A stretch of 64,000 nucleotides of DNA, taken from assembly GCF_019880205.1 (NCBI RefSeq), contig NZ_CP082292.1:1302001-1366000 (forward strand). The letters run 5' to 3'. A model generated the notes under the pieces. It did not search any database and was not told where the DNA came from. It worked only from the letters and a program-made list of their open reading frames with translations. The number at the start of each line of letters is the position of its first letter. Position 1 is the stretch's first letter. Source of the DNA: Pantoea alfalfae. GTDB lineage: Bacteria; Pseudomonadota; Gammaproteobacteria; Enterobacterales; Enterobacteriaceae. The position numbers were made by a program, and so were the translations under genes. Of the stretch, positions 1 through 14,900 are shown in pieces.

Positions 1-3000
1 GGCGTCACCGTCAGTAACGTCGCGGGCGTAACCACCAGCGAAACCCGCGATATTTCGGTGGATGCGCCGACAACAGAGCCAGGCGTACCCGCCCTGACCC
101 TGAATGATTTCGCGGGCGATAACGCTCTGAGCAACGACGAAAAGGCGGTTGATCAGCTGGTCAGCGGCACCACCAGTAATGTTGAAGCCGGACAGCTGGT
201 GACGGTTACCCTGGGCGGCCAGACCTACAGCGCCAGCGTGCAGGGTGATGGTAGCTGGAGCGTCACCGTTCAGTCAGCTGCGCTCAACGCGCTGGCAGCC
301 GGCACGACCACACTCACCGTTTCGGTCAGCAATGCGGCGGGCGATGTCGCCACAACCGCGCAGCCGATCACCGTCGAAGCCCCGGCAACGCAGCCGGGTC
401 AGGCCACCGTGACCATCGACGCCTTTGCCGGGGATGACATCCTCAGCAACAGCGAGAAAGCCAGCGACCAGTTGCTGAGTGGCACTACCACCAATATCGC
501 TGAGGGGCAGCAGGTTACTGTCACGCTGAACGGAGAAACCTTCACCGCCACGGTTGGCGCAGATGGCAGCTGGAGCGTCACGATTCCGGCCAGCTCGCTG
601 GCCGCGCTGACAGCCGGAAGTGCGACCCTGAACGCTACGGTTAACAATCAGCCCGGCACCCCCGTCAGCGAAACCCGCGACTTCCTGGTGGAGTCATCGG
701 GCACTGCGCCAGGTACCCCGACATTAACCATCAATGCCTTCGCTGACGACAACGTCCTGACCAACGATGAGAAGCTGGACGCTCAGGCGGTCTCCGGCAG
801 CACCACCAATGTCGAAGCGGGACAGATTGTCACGGTGACGCTGGGCGGCCAGAACTACAGCGGCACGGTCGGCGCCGATGGCAGCTGGAATATCGCTATC
901 CCTGCCGATGCACTCGGTGCGCTGGCGGCGGGCGCAGCCTCGCTGGTCGTGACGGTCAGCAATGCGGCTGGCACCACCGTCAGCGATACGCTGGGAATTA
1001 CCGTGGAACCACCGGTTACTGAGCCGGGCCAGCCGGTGATCACGCTCGATCAGTTTGCCGGTGATGATGTCCTGAGTAACGACGAGAAAACCAGCGATCA
1101 GCTATTGAGCGGTACCACCACCAACGTTGAGGCGGGTCAGATTGTTACGGTCACGCTGGGTGATCAGACCTACAGCGCCACGGTTGGCGCGGATGGCAGC
1201 TGGAGCCTGAGCATTCCTGCCAGCGCGCTGACGGCCCTGGCGGCGGGCAGTGCCACCATCGCGGCCACGGTCACCAGTCAGGCAGGCGTAACGGTAAGCG
1301 AAGATCGGGTGATCGCGGTGGAAGCGCCTGCGGAGCCGGGCACGCCGACAGTCACGATCGCTCTGTTTGCCGGTGACGATCTGGTGGATAACAGCGAGAA
1401 GGCCGTCGATCAGACGCTGTCCGGCAGCACCAGCAACGTGGAGGCGGGCCAGACGGTCACCATTACCCTGGGGAGTCAGAATTACAGTGCGCTGGTCAAC
1501 CCGGACGGCAGCTGGAGCACGCAGCTCCCGTCTGCGGCGCTCAGTGCCCTGGCGGCAGGCACCACGGCCATCACGGTTAGCGTCACGTCGGTAGCCGGTG
1601 CTTTAGCCACTGACAGCCGTGACATCAACGTGGCGCCGGCAGCCGGTGAACCTGGCGTGGTCTCTATCAGTGAACCTGTCAGCGTTGATGGTTTCCTTAA
1701 CCTGCAGGAATTGAGCAGCGATCTGATCATCGGCGGCTCGGCGGTGGGCGTCAATCCGGGCCAGGCGGTGCAGCTTAACTTCAACGGCAACAATTACAGT
1801 GCGGTGGTGGGCAGTAACGGCTTCTGGAGCGTTACCGTTCCGGCGGGCGATCTCAATGGTATCACCGACGGTGTGAAACTGATCTCCGTCACCGCAACCG
1901 ACGCCAGTGGTGCGCTGCTGACCGACTCCGCTCAGCTGAATGTGGTCACCACCACACTGCCGCAAATCACGCTGAATGAAAGCGCGATTACCGATGGCAT
2001 TCTCAATCAGACCGAAGCGGGCAGTGATCTGCTGATCGGTGGCAGCACCGGTAAAGCGGTGGCGGGCCAATTGGTCGAAGTACTACTCAACGGCAAAACC
2101 TACAGCACCACGGTCAATGACGACGGCAGCTGGGACCTGACGCTGCCTGCCGCCGATCTCGCCTTACTGTCGCAGGGCGCTAACAGCCTGACCATCACCG
2201 CGATTGATGAGGCGGGCAACCGCGTGGATGAGACGCAGAGCTTCAGTGTCGACACGCTGCCACCGAACCTGATTGTGGCGGAAGTCGCAGGCGGTGATGG
2301 TATCCTTAACAGCACGGAAGTAGCTGCAGGCGTGCCGGTCAGCGGTTCAGGTGCGCTGCCGGGCGAACGGGTAACGGTCTCGCTGAACAACGTCATTTAC
2401 AGCGCAACCGTGGATGAGCAGGGCAACTGGACAGTCGATCTGCCGCCAGCGGCGCTGCAGGCGCTGTCAGATGGCAGCAGCTATACGCTGGTAGTGACCC
2501 TGACCGACGCCAGCGGCAATATCGCCACCCAGGCGCAGACGCTGGCAGTCAGCACGCAGCCGCCGGTTGCCACCGTCACCGTACCGGGCGGGGATGGCGT
2601 TCTGACCAATAATGAACTCACTGAGCCGCTGCTGATCAGCGGAACCGGCACCGCGGGCGACAGTGTAGCGGTCGGGTTAAATGGTAAAACGTATGCTGCT
2701 ATCGTGGACGAAAACGGTAGCTGGCGTGCATCCGTCCCGGTTGCCGATCTTGCCACGCTGACCAACCAGACTTATCCGGTCACCGTGACCGTGACCGATC
2801 CGGCCGGTAACAGCAGCACGCAGGATACCGATCTGCGGGTTGCTACCGAAGTACCTGCTTTAACCCTGAATCCTCTGGACGCTGACGGCGTGATCAACAT
2901 CAGCGACGCGCAGCAGCCGCTGATTGTCAGCGGAACCGGCGACGAAGGTGACATCATTCGCGTCACGCTGAATAACCTGACCTACAGCGCCGTAGTGGCG

Positions 3001-6000
3001 CAGGATGGCAACTGGAGTGTAAACGTTCCGGCTGCCGATCTGGTGGGTGTGCCCAACGGTACTCAGCTGGTCTCGATCGTGGCGACGGACGCGGATGGCA
3101 ATACCACGCCAGCCAGCAGCTCGCTGATTTTCGCGACCACGCCGCCACTGCTGGACGTCTCTACGCCGGGCAGTGATGGTTATATCAACATCGCTGAACA
3201 CACGCAGGATCTCACCATCAACGGGCGCGGAGGGACGCAGGGCGACACGGTGGCAGTCAGTTTCAATGGCGAGACTTACACCGCCACGGTTGACACCAAT
3301 GGCGCATGGAGCGTGACGGTACCCGCTGCCATCATCAGTCAGCTGGGAGACGCTCTCTACCCGGTTGACGTGGTCATCAGCGACGCTTATGGCAACAGCA
3401 CGACCGTCGCTTCCAGTGTCACGGTGCTGGCGGCAACGTCACCGGCACTGACTATTGATCCTGTGACCGGCGATAACCAGGTCGACAGCGCGGAACAGCT
3501 CACGGACATTCTGGTCACCGGTAGCGTCACTGGCGTACCGGCCGGTCAGCCGGTATTACTGACCATTAACGGTCAGTCTTATGATGGCGCAGTGCTGGGG
3601 AACGGAAGCTGGAGCGTGACTCTGCCCGCCGGATCGCTGGGTGCCGCAGGCGATAAAACCTTTACCGTGGCGATTACCGACGTGGCCGGAAATCCGGCAC
3701 TGCCTGCCGAGGGGCAGTTCACCGTGATCGCCACCAACGTGCCGTCGCTGTCGATTGCCCCGATCAGTGATGACAACGCACTCAACGTGCTGGATGCGCA
3801 GAGCGATTTGATCCTCAGCGGCAGTTCCGCAAACCTGCCGGCGAACAGCCCAATCAGCGTGACGCTGGTGCCGGGCGGCACTCTGTACAGCACCACAACC
3901 GATGAAACCGGTAGCTGGACCCTGACCGTGCCCGCCGCCGACCTGGCGAACCTGGCGCAGGGTAATACCACCGTTACCGTCTCCTCAGGGGATGTACAGA
4001 CCAGCCAGACGCTGCTGGTGGCAACGACGCCGCTGGCAGAACCCCAAATCAACACACCTTTCACTGACGGCATTCTCAACACTGAGGAAGCCAGCACAGC
4101 GCAGACGCTGACCGGCTCTGTCCAGCCTGGCCAGGCCGTCAGCGTGACCCTGGGTGGCATCAGCTATCCGGCAACGGTAGCGGCAAATGGTGACTGGAGC
4201 GTCACGCTGCCGCCCGATGCGCTACAGGCACTGGCGCAGGGCAGCAATCCCGTTACCGTAACGGTGAGCGATGTCGCGGGTAACAGCACCAGCATCATTG
4301 AACCGATAACGGTGGATACCGGGGTACCGGCGCTGACCGTTAATCCGATTGCCATCGATGGCATTATCAATGCGGCTGAAACAGTCACCGATCTGACCAT
4401 CAGCGGCACCGTCGCCCCGGGCAGCAGCGTCAGCTTTGTGCTGAATGGTGAGACCTACAGCGCCACGGTTGCCGCGGATGGCAGCTGGACCGCCACCGTA
4501 CCCGCTGCCGATCTGCAGCAGCTGACTGATGGCCGTTACGATCTCAACGTGACCGTTACCAGCGTCAGTGGCAACGTTGCTACCACGCCATTGCCGGTCA
4601 CCGTGGCTACCACCGCACCCGACTTTAGCATTAATGCGCCCGCTGGCGATGGCGTGCTGAACATCGCGGAGCAGGCTGCTGGCTTCAGCTTCAGCGGCGC
4701 AGGCAGTGATGGCGACCGCGTCAGTGTGACGCTGAATGGCGTCACCTATACCGGCACGGTTGATGCTGATGGAAACTGGGCACTGGCCGTACCGCCTGCT
4801 GCGCTTGCCGGTCTGACCAACGGCAGCAGCTATCCGGTGGTGGTCACCGTCACCGACGCGGCTGGCAACAGCAGCAGCCAGAACAGTGCGCTGACGGTTG
4901 CCACCACGCCGCCGCCGCTGGTGGTCGCCCCGGTCAGCGGTGACAACGCGCTGAGCACCGCTGAACTGGCGGAGCCGCTGGTCGTCAGCGGCAGCGGTCA
5001 GAACGGCGACATTGTCACGGTCCAGCTCAGTGACCAGCTCTACAGCACCACCGTCGGCGTAAATGGGCAGTGGACGCTGCAAATCGACGCGAGTGATCTG
5101 GCGGCGCTGCCTCAGGGCACGAATCCGCTCACCGTTACCGAAATCAATGCTAACGGGAATCAGAGCAGCCAGGTGGTTGAGCTGAATGTGGCAACCTCGC
5201 CGGACGTGCTGCCTGTGCTGACTGTCGATAGCAGCGCCTTTGCCGGCGACGGTATCGTCACGGCCGCCGAACAGTTACAGCCGATTACGGTGCGCGGCAG
5301 CAGCAGTAACGTCGAAGCGGGCCAGCAGGTCGTCATCACCCTGAACGGCACCGACTACAGCGGCGTGGTCGGGGCCAGCGGCAACTGGAGCATTACGCTG
5401 CCTGCGGGCGCACTGGCAGAGCTGGGCGAGGGCAGCCAGACGCTGAACGTCAGCGTGATCAACGTCGTCGGCAACAGTGCCAGCAGCTCGCTTAATTTCA
5501 GTGTGGACAACACGCTGCCATCGATCGCGCTGGCACCGATCAGCGACGACAACTACCTCAATGCTCAGGAGCTGGGCGGTGCCGTTGTGGTCAGCGGCAG
5601 CACCAGCGGCCTGCCTGATGGCAGCATTATTACCGTGCTTGCCAACGGCACCACAGCCAGCACCAGCGTGGCGGCCGATGGAAGCTGGAGCCTGACCTTA
5701 CCGGCAGGCGCCTTTAACGGCGCGGCCGATGGCGCGCAGACGATTACCGCCACAGCCAGCGACGGCAGTGGACAACAGCTTGCCACCAGCGACGCTACCC
5801 TGACGGTGGTGGCCAGCACACTGCCGGTGGCCACCCCAGGCGTGGCCTTTGATGACGGCATTCTCAACGGCGAGGAAGCCCTCAGCGGCGGCGTGATCAC
5901 CGGTAACACTGGCGTGCCCGGTGACGGCCAGACGGTTATCGTCACGCTGGGCGGCACTAACTACAGCGGCACGGTCGACGCAGCGGGTAACTGGCAGGTC

Positions 6001-9000
6001 GCGGTTCCGCCAGCGGCGCTCTCTGCGCTACCACAGGGCACCACGCCTTACACCGTAGTGGTCAGTGATGTGGCAGGCAACAGCAGCCAGGCTGACGGCA
6101 ACCTGGTGGTGGATACCCTGCCACCGGTACTGAACTTCATCACCCCTTCCGATGGCATTATCAACGCCGCTGAGAGTCAGCAGCCGCTGACGCTGACCGG
6201 CAGCAGTGAAGCCAATGCACTGATTGTGGCCAGCTTCAACGGCACCAGCCTGAGCACCACCGCAGACGTCAACGGCAACTGGTCGCTGGATCTGCCCGCC
6301 ACGGTTTATACCGGGCTGGGCAACGGCACCTATCCTCTGACCGTGACCGCCAGCGACGCAGCAGGTAATGCCAGCACCACCAGCCGCGATCTGGCGCTGA
6401 AAGTAGAGGCTGGCACGCTGCCGACCCTGACGCTGGATGCCTTTGCCGGTAATAATGTGGTCGATGGTGCGGAACGCCTCACCGATCAGCGTCTGACTGG
6501 CACCACGTCCAACGTCGAAGCGGGCCAGCTGGTCACCGTGACCCTTGATGGCACGGTCTACAGCGCCGCCGTGCAGGCGAGCGGAGCATGGAGCCTGATC
6601 GTGCCAGCCGGTGCGCTGGCGGCGATTGCGGATGGCAGCGCCAGTTTCACCGTGGCGGTCAGCGACGTGGCGGGCAACACCACCACCACTAATCTTACCT
6701 TTGACATTAACAGCAATGCGTCTGGCCTGGCGATGGATGCCATCAGTCAGGACAACTATCTGAATGCACAGGAGCTGGGTCAGCCGCTGATTGTCACTGG
6801 CACCTCGGCGAATGTGCCTGAAGGCAGTCTGGTCACGCTGCTGTTTAACAACATCAGCTACACCGCGCAGGTCTCGGCCAGTGGTCGCTGGAGTGTGATC
6901 GTTCCGGCTGAGTCACTGACGGCGCTCGCCGACGGGCCTTACACCGTCGCGGTCACCGCGACGGACAGCGGCGGGGCGACCCTGAGCAGCGAAGCCGCGC
7001 TCAGCGTGCTGGCGACGCTGCCAGCACCGCAGATCGTCTCTGCTTTTGGCGATGGTCTGCTTAACAGCAGCGACATCACCACGTCACAAACCCTGAGCGG
7101 CACCACAGGTGTGACAGGTGACGGCCAGACGGTGAGCGTGCTTCTCAACGGCGTGACCTACAACGGCACGGTCGACAGCAATGGCAACTGGCAGGCCAGC
7201 GTGCCAGCCTCCGCGCTGGCCGTTCTGCCGGAAGAGACGCTTAACTACACCGTTAACGTACAGGATGCGGCGGGTAACACGGGCAGCAGCCAGGGCAGCG
7301 TCACGGTCGATCTGACGCCACCGACCCTGTCGCTTGATCCGGTTGCGGGCGACAACAGCGTCAATATCGCTGAAAGCACCGCGCCGATTGTGCTCAGCGG
7401 CAGCAGTAATGCCGAAGCCGGTCAGCAGGTCACTCTTACCCTTAACAACCAGATCTGGACCACCACCGTCACCCAGGATGGCGTCTGGAGTCTGACGCTG
7501 CCCGCGGGTGCCCTGGCAGGGATTCCGGCCGGTGCGTATACCCTGACCGTGACGGTCAGTGATGCGGCGGGCAATCCGGTTACGGAGACGCGTGAAATCA
7601 CCGTCGCAACCGGTGCCCTGTCGGTCAGCATTAATACACCATTTGGCGATGGCTATCTTAACCAGGCTGAAACGACGGTCAGTCAGACGCTGAGCGGCAG
7701 CACCGGCGTCGCGGGCGAGGGTCAGACCGTCAGCGTGACGCTGGGCGATAATGACTACCCTGCTGCAGTCGATGCGCAGGGCAACTGGACGCTGATCTTA
7801 ACGCCAGCGCAGGTGCAGGCACTGGGTGAGGGCGTGACGACCCTGGTGGTCAACGCCAGCGATGCCGCCGGTAACAGCGGTTCACTGACCAGCGCCGTCA
7901 CGGTCGATCTCACACCGCCTCCGTTAAGCATCAATCCTATCGGCAGCGACAACGTTATCAATTCAGTTGAGGTGCTGGAAGCAGTCGCGATTAGCGGAAC
8001 CGCCTCAGTCGCGGATGCCGGACAGACGGTCACCGTCAGTTTCCAGAATACCGATTACACCACCCGGGTCCTCTCTGATGGCACATGGCAGGTGACTCTG
8101 CCTGCCGGTGTCGTACAGGGGCTGGCGGATGGCAGCTATCCGGTCGATGTGACGATCAGAGATGCGGCGGGTAACCTGACCACGGTGACCCAGACGCTGA
8201 CGCGTGATGCTGACAGCCTGAATCTGCCGACCCTGACCATCGGGACAATCAGTGACGATAACTTCCTTAACCAGGCCGAGTCGCTGCAGGATCTGAGCAT
8301 CGGCGGCACCAGCACCAATCTGTTGGAAGGCCAGCTGGTCACGGTAACGCTGAACGCCATTCAGTACAGCGGCACGGTGGCTGCGGATGGCAGCTGGACC
8401 GTAATCGTTCCGGCTGCCGATCTGGGCAATCTGCCGGATGGCGATCAACTGCTGGTTGTCGTCTCAGCGGATACGTCTGGCAATCCGGCCAGCGCCAGCG
8501 CCAGCCTGGTCGTGCTGGCCAGCGCGCTGGTTCAGCCAACGCTGACTCTGAACGTGGTGGCAGGCGATGATGTGATCAATGCGACTGAGGCCACCACGGA
8601 TGTCGCGGTCAGCGGCAGCAGTACCCTGCTGGCGGCAGGAACGCCGGTGACCGTGTCGTTTAACGGTACTGATTACAGCACTACGATTGATGCTGACGGC
8701 AACTGGACGGTGACGGTACCGTCTGCAGCCTTCATCAACGTTGCGCCGGGCAGCACGCAAACCTTTACCGTCACCGCCAGTGATGTTGCCGGTAACCCGG
8801 CCGTCGCCACGCAGGAGGTCAGTTTCAGCACCACACCGCCTGTGCTGGCAGATATTACGGTCAGCGCGGGTAACACCCTTAATCTGGCGGAGTCGCTGCA
8901 GGATCTCACCATCAACGGCACCACTACAGGCGCCCTGCCGGTGACGGTAACGGTGACGATGAATAATGTCAGCTACACGGCCACGGCGGATGCTGACGGG

Positions 9001-12000
9001 AACTGGACCCTCACCATTCCCACAGCCGACGTGCAGCAACTGGCAGACGGCCCTAACGTCATCATCGTGTCGGTCACTGACGCGGCGGGCAATGTCACCA
9101 CCGACACCACCACCACACTGGATGTGGCGTTTAATACCCTGCCAGCGCTGACCCTGAACACGCCGTTTGGCGATGCGCTGGTCAGTGCAGCCGATGCCGA
9201 AGGCGCGTTAACACTAAGTGGTGACAGTACTAATCTGCCGGAAGGCAGCGTAGTGAATATCACCGTCGGCACACAGACTTTCAGCACCACCACCGATGCC
9301 AGCGGTAACTGGACGCTGAACCTGGCTGCAGGCGCACTGACGGGCCTGGACGATGGACTGACACAGGTAGTCGTCACCGCCGCGGATGCGGCAGGAAATC
9401 CGGCGCAGGTTACCGCAGGCGTTGAGATCCTGCAGAGTGATCCTGTTTCAGCCGCCTTCGACACGACACTGTTCGGCGATAACATCATTAATATCAGCGA
9501 AGCCGGTTCCGTTCAGCTGGTAACCGGCACCTCCACCGTCGTGCCGGGCCAGACCCTGAGCGTCACGGTAGGCGATGACAATATCCCGCTGTCGGTGACG
9601 GTCGATGCCAATGGCAACTGGACTGCCAGCCTGCCCCCAGAGTTCATCGCCAATCTGGGAACCGGTGAACACACGCTGACCCTGATTACCACGGATCGGG
9701 CCGGTAATAGTATTGAAACGACCAAAACGTTCGTCGCCGCGATTACGCCGATTGCTAATCCAACGCTGGATACGCCATTTATCGATGGCCGTATCAATGC
9801 TGAAGAGGCCGCTGCAGGCGGATCCCTGACCGGTACGGTAAACATTGATAATGCCACCTCGGTTACGGTAGCCGTTAATGGCACGGTCTATTCCGCTACG
9901 CTCAGTGCGGATGGTTCGCGCTGGTCGCTGGATCTGCCGCCTTCTGTATTGCAGTCATTGCCGGATGGCAACTGGCCGGTGAGCGTGACCGTCACCGACG
10001 CGAACGGCAACAGTGCCAGTACCAGTGGCACTGTGCTGGTGGCCGTCAATGCGCTGCCGGACGTGACGCTGAACCTGCCGTTTGGTGACGGTGCGCTGAA
10101 CGCCACCGAAGCGGGAACAGAGCAAATCCTCAGTGGCACTACCGGCATTACGGGTGCAGGACAGACGGTATCGGTGCTGATCGCCGGCTTTAATGGCGAC
10201 CAGCCGCTGGCCGCCACGGTGCAGAACGATGGCAGCTGGTCGCTGGCTCTGTCGCCGGCACAGTTAGCCACCTTCACCAGCGGCACGCATACCATTACCG
10301 TGACCGCCACCGATATTGCGGGTAACAGTGATGTGACGGCCCTGAGTGTGGTAACCGAAGTGGCTGTGCCTGTCCCAACCTTCAATACTGGCGCGTTTGG
10401 CGGCGATAACGTCCTGAATATCAGTGAAGCCGCGGCAGGTATCACCCTGACCGGCACCACCGGCAGCGTGGGGGATAATCAGGCGGTCAGCATCACTGTT
10501 GATCTCAATGGCAGTCTTTATTCCGGCTCGGTGGATGGCAACGGCAACTGGACCGTTGACCTTCCTGGCAACGCGCTGAGTTCTCTGGGTAACGGGACGC
10601 AAATCCTGACGCTTAACGTCGTGGATGCGGCGGGTAACAGCACATCAACACAGTTGCCGTTCACCTCCGATCTCAGCGCGCCGCAGCCTGCGGTCAATCC
10701 GGAATTCCTCGGCGGCTATGTGAATAGCGGCGATGTTGACACAGGCATTACGCTAAGCGGCACCACCGGTGAGGCGGGCGCGAATCAGACGGTGCAGTTA
10801 ACGCTGGGCGGCACGACTTACCCTGCAACAGTGGATGCCAATGGCAACTGGACAGTGCCACTGACACAGGCGCAGCTTTCAGCGCTGCCGGATGCCACCT
10901 ATCCGGTTACCGTGACGGCAACGGATGCAGCGGGCAACAGCACGACCATTAACAGTTCGCTGGTGCTCGATAAAACCCCGCCGGTGCTTAGCTTCACAGC
11001 CTTTACTGGCGACAACGCACTGAACTACGCCGAGAGCATTCAGCCGCAGATCCTCAGCGGCACCGCGTCAGGCGCTGAGACCGGTGCCGTCGTCACGGTG
11101 TCGCTGAATACCACAACCCTCGGCACGGCAATAGTTGACGGTAACGGCAACTGGAGCGTGACGCTGACGCCGGAGCAGATGGCCACCTTTACGCCATCGA
11201 CCACCCTGGCGCTGGCCGTGACCGATCTGGCAGGCAATACTGCAACCAGCAGTGTCCCGCTGACGGTGGATCTGACGCCACCGCCAGGCCCGCTGGTCAC
11301 GCTGGGTACGGTGTCAGGCGACAATATCATCAGTTCTCAGGATGTGGCGGGTGGCGTGGTGTTAAGCGGTACTTCGGCTAACCTCGGCACGAGTGGTTCA
11401 GTGACGGTCACTATTAACGGTCAGACCTATGCCACTACGCTGGATGCATCGGGCAACTGGTCAACGGCTGCGTTGCCGGTCACTGCCTTTGGCAATGCGG
11501 ATGGCAGCGTCGCCATCACGGTAAATGCCACTGATGGCACGACTCCTGTCACCGTTAGCGGTAATGTGCTGATTGATCTGACGCCACCGGCTCTGACGAT
11601 TAATGCCTTTGCGGGTGATAATCAGGTCAATGGTAATGAAAACGCCACCAGCCAGGCAATTAGCGGCACCGCCGATGTCGGTGAAGCAGGCCGTACGGTG
11701 GTTGTGACCTTCAACAACCAGACTTACAGCGCCGTAGTGCAGAGTAACGGCACCTGGTCCACCACCGTTCCTGCCAGCGCGATGCAGGCACTGACCGATG
11801 GCAGCGCGCCGGTGATCACCGCGCAGTTGGCGGATGTCGCCGGTAACGTGACGACCGTGACACAGCAGGTGACGGTGGATACTGCCGCGCCGCTGGTGCA
11901 GGTTGACGCGCTGGCGGGTGATAACGTGCTTAACGCCGCTGATCTGGCCGTCAGTCAGGTACTGACAGGCAGCGCACAGGGCGCAGAAGGCCAGACCATC

Positions 12001-14900
12001 GGCCTCTACCTGGGCGATGCCGCGCCGATCGCTACCGCAACGGTGGGTGCAGATGGCCGCTGGAGCATCGATCTTGCACCGAATGTCCTGTCGGGCCTCA
12101 CTGACGGTGCGCTGGTGTTTGGCGTGCGGGTGAATGATTTAGCCGGTAACCAGACCGACGCGACGCTGACGGTCAACAAAGTAGTTAACAGTGCGCTGAC
12201 GCTGGTGGTTGATTCGGTATTCGGCGACGGCACGCTCAGTGCGCTGGATACCACGGTGGCGCAGACCATCTCGGGAACGGCGACGTCGGCAGGTGTCGGG
12301 GCCACGGTATCGGTGGTACTGGGCGGCACCACGCTCTCTGCTTCGGTGGGTCAGGATGGTAAATGGGCCATCGTGGTGCCACCTGCGGTGCTGGATCTGG
12401 TCACGGACGGCAATCTTGCGGTTAACGTCACCCTGACCGATGCGGCAGGCAACACCCGCACGGTGGGTGAAACCGTGACGGCGATTGTCGATGCGGTGCC
12501 GGTGGTGGGCGCGCTCACCGGGCTGTTTGGCGGCGATAACCTGCTGAACATTGCGGAAGCGGCTGCCGGACAGCTGGTGGGTGGCGTAATCAGTAATGCG
12601 GCTGCAGGTTCACAGGTGACGGTGACCTTTGGCAGCAAAACTTACAGCACGACAGTGCAGGCGGGCGGAGCATGGAGCGTTAGCCTGCCGGGCAGCGATC
12701 TCACCTCACTGCTTGATGGCAATCTGACGCTGGGCGTCAGCGTCCGGGATGCGGCGGGTAACGTCGCCTCGAACAGCGCGTCGATTGGCATCTTTACCCA
12801 GACACCCTCCATTTCCCTGACCTCTCTGTTTGGCGATGGCGTGCTGAATCTGGCTGATATCGCCACCGGCCAGGTCATCAGCGGGGTGGTGAACAACGTT
12901 GCGCAGGGCAGTGTGGTGACGCTTTCAGTGGGCAACAGCCAGCTGACCGCGACCGTGGGTGCGGGCGGCGCCTTCAGCGCCACGGTGACGCCGGATATCC
13001 TGGGCACCCTGGCGCAGGGCAATCTGACGGTCGGCGCGTCAGTAACGGATGCAGCGGGGAATACCGCCAGCACCAGCGCCGGTATTCGCGTCGATACGCT
13101 GCTGCCAACCATCACGGTAAATCCGCTGTTTGGTGATGGTCTGCTGAACGTAGCGGATGCGCTGGTAACCCAGGTGATTGGCGGCGTCGTCGGTGGTGCA
13201 GAAGCGGGATCGCGTGTTGTCGTATCGGTGGGTTCACAGCAGTTTGTGACGGCAACCGATGCCAGCGGCAACTTTAACGTCTCACTGACGCCTGCGCTGC
13301 TGCAGGGAATTGCGGATGGCAATCTGACCGTCGGCGTCAGCGTCACCGACAGCGCCGGTAACACCAGCAGCACCACTGCCGGCGCGCTGGTAGGTATTCA
13401 CAATCTGCCGAAGGTTACGCTCAATCCGTTGTTTGGTGATGGCGTGCTGAACCTGGCGGAATCGCTGGTTACCCAGACCATCAGCGGCACGGTCTCCGGC
13501 GTGGCAGCGGGCAGCAGCGTCAGGCTGGCCATTGGCAACACAACAGCCACCGCGCTGGTCAACGCTGATGGCACCTTCTCCACCACCGTTTCGCCAGCTG
13601 TGCTCTCGACACTGCTGAACGGTAACTTCACCGTCAGCGCGGCGGTCACTGACCCGGTCGGCAACGTCAGCAGCACCAGCGCAGGCGTGTCACTGGGGCT
13701 GGTGCAGCCAACCCTGACGGTGAATACGGTGTTCGGCGATGGCGTCCTGAGTGCCGCCGATCTGGCCTCGAACCAGACGCTGAGCGGGACCTCCAGCCTG
13801 TCGGCCGGTTCGACCGTCAGCGCCACGCTGAACGGTCTGACCTATACCACCAAAGTGGTGAGTGGCGGCAACTGGAGCATCAGCGTGCCGAAAGCGGATC
13901 TTGCCGCGATCACTGACGGCAGTAAAACCGTGACGGTGACCGGCACAGATGCCTACGGTAACGTGGCGAACAGCAGCGGAACACTGAGTGTTATCAGTCA
14001 GTCAACGCCTGTGGTCGCCATTACCTCACTGTTTGGCGACAATGCGCTGAGTGCAGCCGATGTCAAAACCGCGCAGACTATTTCAGGCACCGCCAGCAAC
14101 GCCGAAGGATCGGTAATACGCGTTACGCTGGGTGGCCAGACTTACAGCACCACGGTGAGCAGTAACGGCAACTGGAGCCTCTCTGTACCGGCGGCCAACC
14201 TCGCCGCCATTGCGGATGGTCTGCAGACCGTGACGGCCAGCGTCATCAACGGCGCGGGCAGCAACGGTTCCACCTCGGCGTCGCTGGGTGTGGTGAGTCA
14301 CACCATGCCGACCGTCAGTGTGAACAGTTTCTTTGGTGGCGATGGTTATCTCAACATCGCGGAAGCCAATACGGCTGAAACCATCAGAGGAACCAGTACC
14401 AACGCGGCGGGCGGTACGGTAACGGTTAACGTGGCAGGCAATGTCCTTACCACGACCATCGGCGCGAATGGGGCATGGAGCATCAGCGTGCCGTCAGCGA
14501 CGCTGAAAGGGATCGCAGATGGCAGCCATCCACTGACCGTGACGGTGACGGATATTGGGGGCAATACCGCGACCAGCACCAGCAGCTTTACTGCGCTGTC
14601 CCATAATCAGCCGCTGGTCGGGGTTGATCCGGTGCTCAGCATCGTCGGTTCTCTGCTTACCGGTCTGGTCGTGCAGGGGGGATCGCTGAATGCAGCGCAG
14701 GGATCGAAAGTCAGCGTGACGCTGCTGCTTTCCAACGGCAGCAACGGGCCAACGCTGAACACCACCACCGATGCGCTGGGGCGTTACGCGGTCAACTTCT
14801 CACCCTCACTGCTGTCGGTGGGTGGCCTGCTGCTGTCGCTGAACACGCTGGCAAAAGTCTCCATCACTGACGTGGCCGGTAACAGCTACACCACCACCAA
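1..14900 (+). repeat. In-frame array of about 48 tandem Ig-like coding repeats (~300 bp each)
   Basis: Anchor motifs such as FAGDDILSNSEK, ISDDNYLNAQEL and FGDGVLNLAE recur every 90-105 codons. I counted 48 by eye, plus one degenerate final unit. The first five share the NVEAGQ motif and PG-containing linkers and look recently duplicated. Units 18 and 22 carry the same SNVEAGQ block. The last eight or so share FGDG(V/L)LN. The middle units are more diverged. The repeats are coding, not a satellite or CRISPR array. Confidence 0.9.

Noticed and set aside
1..14900. CRISPR or satellite array
   Set aside because: The repeats are about 300 bp, in frame, diverged and coding; there is no short identical repeat with unique spacers.
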